Shown piece by piece: positions 22,107 to 33,347 of a stretch of DNA of 64,000 nucleotides. Both the position numbers and the translations under genes were made by a program. The DNA comes from Chlorella sp. KRBP (Eukaryota; Chlorophyta; Trebouxiophyceae; Chlorellales; Chlorellaceae). Under the pieces are notes generated by a model. That model searched no databases. It saw nothing but the letters and a program-made list of their open reading frames with translations, and was not told the DNA's origin. Numbering within the stretch: the first letter of the stretch is position 1; every line of letters starts with the position of its first letter. Where the stretch lies: NCBI GenBank assembly GCA_004335735.1, contig QAXK01000720.1, forward strand, positions 1-64,000, written 5' to 3'.

Positions 22107-25100
22107 ACCAGCTGAGTGTGGGCAGGATGCGCAGGGGTGTTTCTGACACTGAGCAGCTATGCAGAAGGTGTGCTCAGCTGGGGCTGTGCTGTGTGAAGGT
22201 CAAGACAGGGGTGGGGTTTGGACCTTTTCTTTTGGTGCCATGCTTGGCGTTTGCCACTGTGGAAGCTTCACCAGAGCTGGCGGGCGAGTTTCCTTGCATG
22301 TGTTGGGAGCAGGGTTGTGCATGCCATGGGCAGGCTCATTCAGAGCACAGGGAACTTGGGTCACCCGCGCTTGGCACTTCAAGTCCAGTGCATGACATTA
22401 TCTGAGGCATTAGAGTGCTATGAAGTGCATGAAAAAAGCCACTTTAGGATTGGAGCAAGCGATCTGGGTCTTCACTTTTGCCCAACTTGTCCCTTTGCAT
22501 GCATGTGCAGCGTGCCGTTTGGCTGCTGCTGTATGTCATCGGTGTGCAGTACAGTGGTCAACGCGAGTTGCATGCGGTGGCCTGACTACAACATAAAGGC
22601 CCCTTTTGTCAAGTGACACATGCGACGTGATTGTGTTCTCACCAATGACCTGTGAGCCCCCTTTGGAGGGCTTTTCCATGGTCTTAACAAGGTTTTCGTG
22701 GCTGAGGTCTGTAGGGATGATACTTGCCTACTGTGTGTTCTGCAACTTTAAGTATGGGGCAGGTGTGTCCTCATATGGGTGGTTTGTGGTGCGGTATCTT
22801 ATGATATGGGTGTGTTATGCCGTCTCTTATGAGGATGGGGCCTGTGTCCAGGGGCATTCTCAGGGGGTCTGATCCCCGACTTGGAATACGGCTGGTGTGT
22901 CAAGAGCAAGACACAGCACAGCATCTGCACCTGGCGCTTGCCAGGGTCTGCATGAACTTCAGCAGCCACTTGTGCCTTCAGAGCTGCAGGCGTTGCATGG
23001 TGGTGTCTGATCAAACTGGCCACTTGGTGCCTCTGGAGGCTGTGCTGGTTACCACATGCTGCCGACCATTGTGTCAAAAGCGGGTGTGTCCTTGTACGCC
23101 GTGCTGTGCACTGCTCTGACTGAGGTTGTCGTCTGCCTGCATGTGTGTTGTGCTGCGCTCAGAGTGTGGGCCTTCCTGTGCCTTGCTGTGCTGGGGGGAT
23201 GTTGGAAACGGCAGTGGTGTGCAGCTATGGGGGCATGTAGCAGGGTGTGTATGTATGTCTCTCGTGTGGTGCAGTGCTGGCATATGCAGGCTGTCACAGG
23301 CAGGCTGGCACAGGCGGAACAGGAGCTTTCACACAGGAGTGTGCAACAAGGAGCCTCCTTACAAGAGTGTGAGGCAGTCCCACACCAGGGACCCGACACG
23401 CCCTGCAACGCACTTTCGTGCCTTATGCGCAGTGTGCAGCTTCTGCTGTACGGAGCACAGTTGCAGAGCTGCCTGTACGTGTGGGCCCATGCGTCACCCG
23501 GCCCATGGTGTCCACCAGCAGGGGCTTCCGTTGCAAGCATGCAGCAGCACAAGCTGTGCCTGCAAGGGTGCCGGTGCTTCATGGCAGGATCATCGCTTGC
23601 AATTGGCACTGAACTCTTGGGGAAGCCTGCGGCCCTGTTGCTCACATGGACAGCCAGAGTGCGTACAGCCTCTGTCTGTACGTTCAGTAGTGGGTAGTAT
23701 CATTGTTGTGTGTTTACACCTTTGCCTGCGTGCTGACATGCATTGCTGTGTGCAGCATGCATTGCTGTGGTGGCTGACTACTCTGCCTTGTGTTGTGTGC
23801 GTGGCACGAGAGGGGTGTGCCCTGTGACCTGGAGGGCGCATTTGCCCCTGCCGCAGACTTGATACGCTCGAGCCTGCACGAGCATGTGCCCAACTTTTAT
23901 CCTTGGACTTTGTGTTGGCCTCGATTGTATCGCATGGTACATGGTTGTACTGCAGCGCCGTCATGTGCGCTGCAAGTGTGTTTTGAGCAGGTGTGGTCGT
24001 CCACCCGTCATGGTGAATATCCCACAGGCATTTCATGCCTGGCTGCTTCTACCTTCAGCTGCCTGCGGGTTTGGGCGGACTACCATGGTCCCCCTTGGAT
24101 CACCATCACCGCCAGCCTACTTTGGAAGGGGCTGCAAGTGCTGTGCAGACTGGTAGATGGGTAGCTTGGGCTTTTGGGAGAGGGTTCTGTTACGTTGCCT
24201 CTGGCAGCAGACCGTTTGCAGGTGCAGGAGGCTGTTCACTGCACCTGGTGTTGTCTGCAGTAATCCATTAGAGGGGTTAATGGGGCCTTGGGGTTTTGTG
24301 TTTCAGGCCTGCGTGGTCTTTGAACACCTACACAAGGGTGCGGGGATCACTGCAACAGGGGTTTTCACATACAAGTGCTGGACTATCAATTCTTGATGTT
24401 CAAAGTACTTTCAAATGTTGCATGTATTTCCATGATCAAGTGCGCTTTGTAAACGCCACAAGCCACTGTGTGGGCATTTTTACATTTGTCTCATCCGTCC
24501 CGTTTACATTTGTCTCATCCGTCCCGTTAACATTTGTCTCATCCGTCCCGTTTGTCCTGGTTTGTCCAGGGAGGGTTCTCACCGTCTGTCGTGGTCTATG
24601 TGGTCGTAAGCATGCACTGTGGTGAGAGGGAAAGGTAGCGCATGCGCTCATTACCCCATCACCCCTTTCAGTGGGGTTGTCTACAAGTGTGCTGTGGCTC
24701 GCAGTGTCAGTGTCAGGGTCAGGTACTTGCAGATCATGGCCAGTTTGGAGGGTTTGGAAGCACACCCCACGCACTCTGATGGACCAGGATCTGTGGAGGG
24801 GTTTGCAGTCATTGCCAGTCATTGCCAGTGCTCGCCGACAGGGTGTTGGGCAACGCTGTCTCGGACGTCAGCATGTCAACCTCCGGCTGTGCTGCCAATC
24901 GGCTACCTTCCAAGGTGCTGGTCCTGATGTGTGTCCTGTGTGCAGACGTTGCGGCCTTTGTTGGCGTTGTTGACAGGGTTCGTGTGTTGTGTGCCGGGCT
25001 CTCCCTACATGCAGGCAGGCTGCGCAGCCTCTGTTTGCACTGCCACAATGTAGTCTGAGAGCCCTGGCAGCGTTGGCGAGTCTGCACTGGGTAGCTCTGG

Positions 25101-27741
25101 GTAGCTGTGTTGCTGTGGGACACTGAGTGTCACAAACAGACGCACCGTGTGTCAGCACATCATCTGTCCGGCAGGTGTATTCCAATCAAACTAGTCATCC
25201 GTGTTAGGACGGTGGGTGTCTGGATTGGCACCCACAGATCATTTTTCCTTCCTGGCCGTGGCAACAGGCCTCGTGTGGACATTGTCTGTTGTGTGTGCTG
25301 AAAGGCGCCTACACACTGCAGCAGCTTTGAAAGGCGTCTGTTCTCAGGTGGCACCTGCGAGTCACTGTGACTAGCATTCGTTCGCGGGTGTTTGCGGGTT
25401 TGTAGATGTGCAACTCAGACACATGTACAGTTTGACCTGCTTGAGTGTATCACCTGCCCCATACCTCTGCCATCCCCTGGTACTGGGGCGCTGTGCGTCA
25501 TGCAACCTGCAGGATGGTGGCCAGAAAGTGACTACCACAGGGTGTTGTAAGCCTGAGCTTCAGGTCGGACCTCAGGGCATTGTTGACATGCTTGAAATGT
25601 TCACCGGCTTGGCCTGACTGCCAGCGGCCTAGTCGTAGAGTGTGGTCGTGTACCTTACAACATGTTGTGGGGCGTGACAAACCCGCTCTCTTGGTCTGCA
25701 CGAACATACCTTGGTACAACGTGTGGTTCCCTTGGCCACATGTGTTCTGAGCAGGGAACACCGCCAAGCCTGTGTTTCTCTTGCTGGGCTTGCTTCTTGC
25801 TGGCAATGTATGCGAGCAGGACCCGCTCATGTTCACTTCTAGTGTGACCTTGCCTGGGCTTGGATAAATTTGTTGTCTGTATATAACGGATGCCCTGTTT
25901 TATCCTGATCGCAGCCAGGTTACCATGTGAGCAGCTGCCTGCTCATCATTGGGATGCGCCTGGGTTTTCCCCGCACATCATTTCACAAAATGAATTCAAT
26001 CTGGAACGTGCCGTGGATTGACGCCAACAGAGCTTGCAGGAAAGGGCACTGGGCCGCACTGGACCATGAGCAGGTGTGCCAGAGCATGTGCAGCGGCGAG
26101 TGTGGTGCGTGATGTGTTCAGTTGCCTCGCTGTCTGAGCAGGCAACCCAGGTGCCGTGTTTGTGCATGCACGTCGTGGTGCCTGTGTGCCTGCCAAGTGC
26201 TCTGCAGCATGTCACACTGGGGCTCCGCTGTGTGGCTGATAGTGGTGTCCTTGATCAACCGTGTGATGCAGCATTCCTTGCAGCCCAGCGTCACCTGCCA
26301 GTGACTTTGGCCTTGTTGGTGGCACCTTTGGGCTGCTGTTTTCCTTGATGCACGCTCGTGCAGCCGACTTTGGGGGTGATGGCGTGTCACATTTGTCGCA
26401 TCTGTAAACAGTTGACTATCCAAAGCCTCGAGCCTCGCAGGGTTGTTTGCTGTCTGACGGGTGAGGCCAGTTTCCGGGACATTGCGTTGGCTCAACCCAG
26501 TGATGACAGGTGGAGACTGAAAAGGGGGCGAAAACTCGGGGGCCCAGAAATTGCGACGAAGGCCTGGCAGTGCAATGATGCCGAGCAAAGTGCAATCCTA
26601 ACAGTCCCCCGATCACTCCCCCCCATCACTGGCCCCTTTCTTTGAACAAACCAAGACTCTGCATGGTGTGACCAGGGATCTGAGCAAGGTCACGCGGCAG
26701 TGCAAGGGGCTCGCACCGTGCATTGCGTCTCACCAGTCACTGAGTGTCAGAATCCACACAGTGTTGCATGGCACAACAGCTGCGAGCAGACAGTCACCTG
26801 GCCCCGACACCCTTCTTATCATTCAGGATGCACTGATGGATTGAGGGGTGCGATGTGGGCTGCAGTTCGGAAGCAAAAGGCCCTGCTGATGTGGCAAGGT
26901 CCGATGTTGGTGATGGTGATCAACATGGGGAGGATGGTTTAGACCGCACAGAGTGTGTCACTGAAGCTGCCAGTAGCAGTTCTAAAAGGCCTGGCTGAAG
27001 CACTCACGACGCCATTGGCTTGAAAGCAGAACCTGCCGCGGTGTAGCAGCAAAGCCTACAGGCCCTGAGGGGCCCTAAACGCAGGTGCTCGATTCCCTGC
27101 CTGTATGCCTGGGACATTGGCGCAGTCTGGTATTGCAATTCTTGCGCATATCGGGGAAAGCACTGTAGGAGAAGTTGGTCATTAATCAACATGCTGCGTT
27201 GCATACATGAGCGGGAGCACAAGCTGTGATCTACTGCATGCTGGCAGAACTCTGCTGGCCTCGATACCCTGACTTGTTTTGCCGAAAACATCACCAAGGC
27301 AAGAAAATGAAGAAATGCGCTCCTTATGCGTTTTGAGCCGCAGCACGTTCACTGTTACCTGTGTTCAAAAGCCAAGCACGATCAACCGGTGTAAATGGGC
27401 AAAACCCGGGACAAACAAGCATTTTGAGGCTTGCAATATATCCGTACAAGGCTTACAAGTCGAGCTAGACCACCCTGCACCGTGCTGTGAGCTTGACTCA
27501 GACCTTTCATGGCGCAACCAGTCTCTAGAACTCCAACGCATCACAGTAAACGCACAAGACGCCGTTCAATATCACACTGAGCTACTTGTTCGGTAGTCAG
27601 GCTGTGCGGCACGTGGCTGCAATGCTTTTTCCAGTTTTCAGGTCCCGTTTCATATCAGAGACAGCTTGGTCCAGGGATATTGGTGCTCAAGAAACTGTGT
27701 TGCAAGGTGCTGAAGACAGCAGCACGGAGCCTTACGTCAGA
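22107..27741. other. 5.6-kb gene-poor G/T-rich stretch
   Basis: No exon with family similarity was found on either strand. From the TZF stop to about 26640 the plus strand is G/T-rich, like introns and trailers of plus-strand genes here, so much of it may be a long TZF 3' UTR. Candidate TGTAA signals lie at 24448-24452, 25546-25550 and 26403-26407. The remainder up to 27741 has a more even composition and probably holds the promoter of the phosphatase gene. An unrecognised plus-strand gene is possible. Confidence 0.45.
24481..24552. repeat. Three tandem 24-bp repeats
   Basis: Three almost identical 24-bp units (tacatttgtctcatccgtcc plus cgtt) at 24481-24504, 24505-24528 and 24529-24552. The period is a multiple of three and the minus strand is open here (GTDETNVN repeated), but nothing else supports coding. 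Confidence 0.9.
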
Positions 27742-30700
27742 ATGGCTGGGTGTGCCCCAACAGCAGCTGTCAGAGGTATGTCAAATCAGCGGCAGCACCG
27801 TCATGGCCAGGACTGGTGCAGCCTGCATTTTCACGTTTGAAGTGCCTTGCCTCGTGTACAGTCGCCTCGTACTGTCTGATTGCTGCCTTGGCAGGGCCCT
27901 CAAACTTCATACGGCCACTCATGCTAGACCTGAACACATTGCCTCGAGAGGATGGACCGCCCAGCGAGTCGGTGCTGAAGCGCCAGAAGTTTGCTGTCTT
28001 TGAAAAGCACTGTTCACAGGTGGGTTAACAGTATTCAACCCTCTGAACCCTTTGAAGTTGAAGGCTGCAGGACCCACAGCACACCCACTCACAGCTCTGT
28101 ACTGTGCAGTGGCACAGCACGCAGCTTACATACAGAAGGTGTCATGGGCACCTCGTCATTGCAATTGTTACTCTATCATTGGCAGTTTCCCGTGCGGTTT
28201 ACCTCAAGTTGTATCTGGCATGTGTTCAATCTAGGGGGCCATTTTCAGCCCGCATCATGAGCAGATGAGCAGGCCTTCCTGCTGTTTGCAGCAGGGTTTG
28301 CGGGCAACTCTTCTGGCAGTTTTGCAGGCCTGCTGCACAGCAAACTACATAGCTGACCGCACAGACAACTTGGCAGCCGCAGCTGTCATGGTGGATCTGC
28401 CCCGTGCTCCTTGCAGTGGTGTCTGCGGCGTGCTGGTTGCAGTGTAGCACAGTGATCAGCAGGGCTCCAGCCAGGCGCCTGCAATGTGGTCAGTGATTTT
28501 TTTGTAGCACAGTGGATTTTCTGTCTGCACGGCACCGGCTTGTTGCTGCTTCAGGTGGCAGATGGCTTGTATGTGTCTGGGGAGGCTGTCGCACGCGACA
28601 GGGCCATTTTGGCACAGCACAACATCAGCCATGTGGTCAACTGTGTGGGGGCGCTGTACCCCGAGTATTTCAAGGCAGACGGCATTCAGTACAAAACCCT
28701 GTGGCTGCAAGGTGAGCCTGGCAAGTTGACAGCCAGGCAGCTGGCTGCTGCTGACTACTGGCCCCGCAGGATTGAAATACATCAGAGCTTTGTATGGCCA
28801 TGGCTTGGCTCAGTGGCTGCGGTTGTGCGTGGTCTCCAATGTGCTTGGGTTTGGTGTGGTATTGTGCATGCAAGTCGTACTTCAGCAGGTCAACACACAG
28901 GCAGACTGTTGCTGACCCTGTGACATGTCAATCAGGCAAGTCATGCTGTCGGTCTCTGCTTTGCACTGCGCTTTGCTGCGAAATGTTCGTTGTTGTGCTG
29001 CTGCTGCTGCTGTTGTGTCCCTGTGCTGATCACAGACCACCCGCAGGAGGACATAACCTGTGTACTATACGACACTTTTGACTTTATTGAGGCAGCACGC
29101 AAAAGCAGCAACCTACCAGCTGTGTCCAGCAGGCAGCAGCAGCCACACGGGGGCTCCGTGCCGCCCCTGCCCCTGCAGCAGCAGCAACAGCAGCAGCTGC
29201 CGCGTTTCCTGCAGCAGCAGGCGCAGCAGCTATTTGGCGGCAGCAGTGTGGGCGGCGTCAGCAGCAGCGGGGGCGGGCGGGTGCTGGTGCACTGCAGCCA
29301 AGGTGTCTCGCGCAGCACCACCATCGCCATCGCATACCTCATGTGGAAGACGGGTGGCTCGTATGACGAGGTGTACCAGGCAGTGCGGGCGCTCAGGGGG
29401 GTCACCAGCCCCAATGTTGGCTTCATGTGTCAGCTCATCAACTGGGCGGTGAGTTGTGGGGTGGTGACGTGGCCGTGCCCGAGCTGCTTCTGTTTGACTT
29501 CTGGGCTTGCAATGTTGCATTGCTGGCAGCAGCCCATGCCTGTATAGCAGAACTAAAGCACATCAGCTGCGCCCAATCTCCAACACACACATCCGCCCTG
29601 TTGTCTGGTGGCGTGGCTTGGCGTGCTGCAGAAGCGGAGGCAGCGGCCCCCTACGCGTGTGCGGCTGTACCGCATCAGCCCCCACTGCCCCGAGGCACCC
29701 CTGTACCTGGTGCCCAAGGCAATCAGCCCCAAACCTGGCTGCAGCCACCCAAACTGGTCGCAGCTGGACCCCCGCGGCTGCTTCGTGGCACACCTGCCCA
29801 ACAAGGTAGGCAGGTTTCACGGGGTGTGTCTTGCCTTCACTCATGTATGTGTTGTGGATATTTGTCTGGATGCACATCGGTGCTCTACGGGGACGTCATG
29901 CAGGTGTGTATGTGCTGACAGAGGAGTTGCAGTCAAGCACATTGTGGCGGGGCCAGTAGTGGCTGCTCAACGCCAGTGTACCCTATCTGCCTGCGCTGTC
30001 GTTCTTGCCAGCCACCTACTCCCTGCTGCTGATGCGGTATTGTGACACCCTACAGGTGTATGTGTGGCGCGGCCAGCAGTGTCTGCACAGCATGAGTGAG
30101 GCGGGCCTGCAGGCAGCGGCGCGGCTGTGTCGGTATGAGGGCGCACCTGCGGCCCAGCTCGTGCGGCAAGGTGGGTGCAGCTGCCCATGTCTTGTGTGTT
30201 GCAGCAGTCAGGGTGCAGCCGTGCACCCAACATGTACCACTACCACCCCTCAAGAGCCTCCTCCTAGGGTCCCAGGCAATTGTGTTGGAAGGGCCCATGT
30301 GTTGTTGATGCTGAGTGTATCATGTGCAGAGGGCGTTGAGGGTGTCAAATGGGGCAGTGTGTGCTGTCATGTAGCTGCAGCCAGCAGGGGTGTGTGTTTC
30401 TGCAAAGGCTCCATCTGGCACAGCAGCCAGGCAGGCAGAAGTAGTGAAGCTTGACATTTGTGTCAGTGTGTGTTGGTGAGGGCAGCTGCAAGCAGCCCCA
30501 TATGAGGCACGAATCACGATCAACCGTGCGATTGCACACCATGGTGGTTATGTCTTATGTTGTGTCTGCTGCTGCTGCCGCTGCTTGGGCATGCCTCCCT
30601 GGTGCGTTGCTGCTGCTGCTGCTGCTGTGTTGACATGCCATGGTGTGCAGGTGAGGAGCCACAGGACCTGTTGGCTGCCCTGGCACCAGGGGGCAGCAGC

Positions 30701-32736
30701 TGCAGCACCGTGCACACGAGCAGCTGCTGCACACGAGCCGACAGCGCGGTTGCGCCCGCTGAGCCCTCCAGCAACAACCTGGCGGGGTCGGCAGGGGCTG
30801 CAGGGGCTGCAGGCCCCGCTGCAGCAGCAGGGAGTGGCGAGGCTGTGCCTGGCAGCAGCGCGCAGCAGCAAGAGCAGCAGCAGCAGCAGGGGCAGTGTGA
30901 TGCCGATGGAGATACTGAGATGACGAGTGCCCCGCTGCAAGACCCTGGTAAGGCTTGAGTGCTGGGATCTGTCGGACCACAAGCGTTGCACCCACTGCTG
31001 ATCGGCTGTGTTCTGTGTATCCAGTGTGGTGGGACGCGGGACGTGTATCCAGTGTATGTCCAGTTCGGTTGGACGTGGCATGGAAACAATTCTCTTCTCA
31101 ATCAACAAGACCTTTTTGGTGGAACAAACCAAAAAACACAGATGGCATGGCCAGACGGTTGGACGTGGCATGGCATGGCATGACGTGGTGTGTGGTCACG
31201 TGGCGTGGTTCGGTGTTTTGGTGTGTACCTCAACAGTATAGATGGCGGCACTACATGCATCTGCATGCCTGCAAGGGCCTGCATGCAGATAAAGCATTCA
31301 GACAGGGTACACCAACCCGTGGCTGTAGTCAATGTCCCGCTGCCTCATGTGACGCGTAGGCGCATGCTGCAGCAGCAGCCAAGCGGGACAGGAGCAGCAG
31401 CAGCTGCCGGCGCTTGACGGGAGTCAGCAGCAACAGCAACAACAGCAGCTGCAGGGGGCACCTGACCCTCAACAGTCACCAGCAGCCTCACAATCGCCGG
31501 GTGGAAGCAGCGGCAGGTGCTCGGCTGCTGCAGCTGATGGCACCCTGGCTGGTCCAGACCCAGCAGCAGGCAAAGCAACAGCAGCAGACCCAGAAGCAGC
31601 AGCAGCGGCTGCCGCGGCTGCGCAGGTGCTGCTGGGTGTTCAGCTGGGCCCTGGCGGTTGCCTGAAGGGGCTGGCGCAGGTTGCTGATTATGATGCTGAC
31701 TTTGAGCTGTGGGCTGGGGCTGTGCACAAGAGCAGCCAGTCTGAAGGAGGAGGTGAGGTTGTGGGATGGGGGCAGGGAGTGGGTGGCGGTGACGGCTGGT
31801 GGGGATGGGCGGCGGCGATGAGTAGCATTGGCAAAGCAGCAGGGCTGGGGGCTTTGGGCAACGCATGGTCACAAAGGGCTGCTGGAATACGGCAACCAGA
31901 CATGCAGCAGATCTACAGCGCTGCAGTGGCATTGCCCTGCAGGCATGTGAGTCAAATGATGTGACCTGCTTATGGCTGCTGACGTGTCCTTGCTGGTGCT
32001 GCTGCGTCCTGGGTGTTTGTTGCATTGCAGGGCACCAGACGCCCCGCTCTCCACTGTCAGCGGCCGGTGGGGCCTGGGGTGAGGTCAGTGGGCAGTCGCC
32101 CAGGGCAGTGGGGTCACCTGCTACACTGGAGGGCCGCAACAGGAAGTACAGCCGCGGCGACTCCGAGGGGTGAGTTGAATAATTGATGGGGGATGATGGA
32201 TGATGGGAAATGTTGAATGACGGGGAACGATGAACGATGCTTGTTGAAGATGCGTCGAGGAGGGACTGCATCAGTGGGTGGCAGTCAGGCTAGCAGAACC
32301 TCACAGGCTTGACTACGCAATAGCCCTAGTGCAAACCTGGAAGCCACTGTTCCAGCTACTGTTCCACCTGTCAAGTCAGGATCTGGCCAGCATGGCGCCT
32401 GAGGGTTGCAGCGTGCAGTGTCACTATTGTATTCATGAGTTTGCGTGCGAGCGTGCTGGTTGGTGGTGTTGGGCGCGGTGCTGCCAGCCTGTTGCGCATT
32501 GCTGTGCAAGACACATGTTGCTGCCATGCTGGGCCTGAAGTGAGCTGGTCACCTTGTCACGGCTTGTGATGCTTGCTGCAGCACTGACTAGCTTCGGGAC
32601 GGCCGTTGCTGACGGGACATTGCTGTGTCTGCTGTGGCTGCCTCTGAAGCGCAGGCGTGCTGTTGTTCCCAGCTGTCGACAGCCGGGACGGTTGAGCACA
32701 AGCAGCAGCCAGGCCTGGCCTGACAGCAGCACACCA

Positions 32737-32769
<33 letters not shown>

Positions 32770-33006
32770 GCTGCTCCAGCCGGATCACCTGCCTCAGCTG
32801 CAGCAGCTGCCCTAGCGGCTGCCGCTGTTGCTGCTGCCGTTGCTGCTGCTCCTTCGGATTCTGAGGTTGTTATGGAGAGTGGGGGCGATGCAGGAGTCGG
32901 ACAAACTGCTGACTCAGCTGCAGCTGACCCCATGCAGGCAGATGAGTGGGCAGCAGCAGATGGGGTGGTTGGGATGCGGCAAAGCAGCACGGACGATCGG
33001 TCGTGA
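27742..33006 (+). CDS. MKP1-type dual-specificity MAP-kinase phosphatase
   Basis: Dephosphorylates Thr and Tyr of activated MAP kinases; land-plant MKP1 acts in stress and immune signalling. Exons: 27742-27775, 27895-28019, 28555-28711, 29036-29448, 29632-29805, 30056-30170, 30651-30947, 31360-31752, 32031-32169, 32655-33006; phases close to about 732 residues. Seen: a lead-in RPLMLDLNTLP, then VADGLYVSGEAVARD, NCVGALYPEYF, the general-acid region DHPQEDI, and the active site VHCSQGVSRS (HCX5R, Cys about 192). As in plant MKP1, a gelsolin-like segment follows (LYRISPHCPEAPLYLVPK, RGCFVAHLPNKVYVWRG, RYEGAPA, RQGEEP). A Gln-rich insertion splits the phosphatase domain in exon 4 (29110-29275). 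The C-terminal third is Ala/Gln/Ser-rich. The first exon is less certain; ATG 27921 is an alternative start. The exon at 31360 uses a TAG acceptor. Confidence 0.88.
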
Positions 33007-33347
33007 ACCCTTGTAATATATGCTCCTTGTGACACACGATTTGCCACTGCAAGCGGCACCTAGCAGTGCTGGTTAAGACTGCACGCCCCGGATGCTTGGA
33101 AGTTAGGTCACTCTGATCGTACGACGACTGTCCAGCTGCCGACGGGACCAACGACACATCCAAGAGCCCGAAACATCATACAGTATCTTTGTATGTGCTG
33201 TTGCCAGATGCAAACAACCTTTCATCGCTCGTGAGAAGCACTCCCGGTCCCGGTGTTCCCGGTCGTGTTCTTAGCTACACATTGAGCCCGTGGCATGATC
33301 GCCATGTTGTTGCAGACGCAAATATATAATAGTTGACGGTTTGATCC
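33007..33347. other. Short spacer between phosphatase and subtilase genes
   Basis: Only 341 bases separate the phosphatase stop from the subtilase start on the same strand. It contains a TGTAA signal right after the stop and an A/T-rich TATATAA at 33323-33329. I see no RNA gene here. Confidence 0.5.
33012..33016 (+). terminator. Candidate TGTAA poly(A) signal of the phosphatase gene
   Basis: TGTAA only 6 nt after the stop codon (CCTTGTAATATATG). It is the only one seen before the next gene, which would imply a 3' UTR of a few tens of bases. Confidence 0.45.

Noticed and set aside
31345..32271. 308-codon minus-strand open frame
   Set aside because: It is antisense to phosphatase exons at 31360-31752 and 32031-32169, which join in phase with the rest of that gene.
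33055..33130. Possible 5S-rRNA-like segment between the phosphatase and subtilase genes
   Set aside because: The isolated word similarity does not extend to the conserved 5S helices or internal control region.
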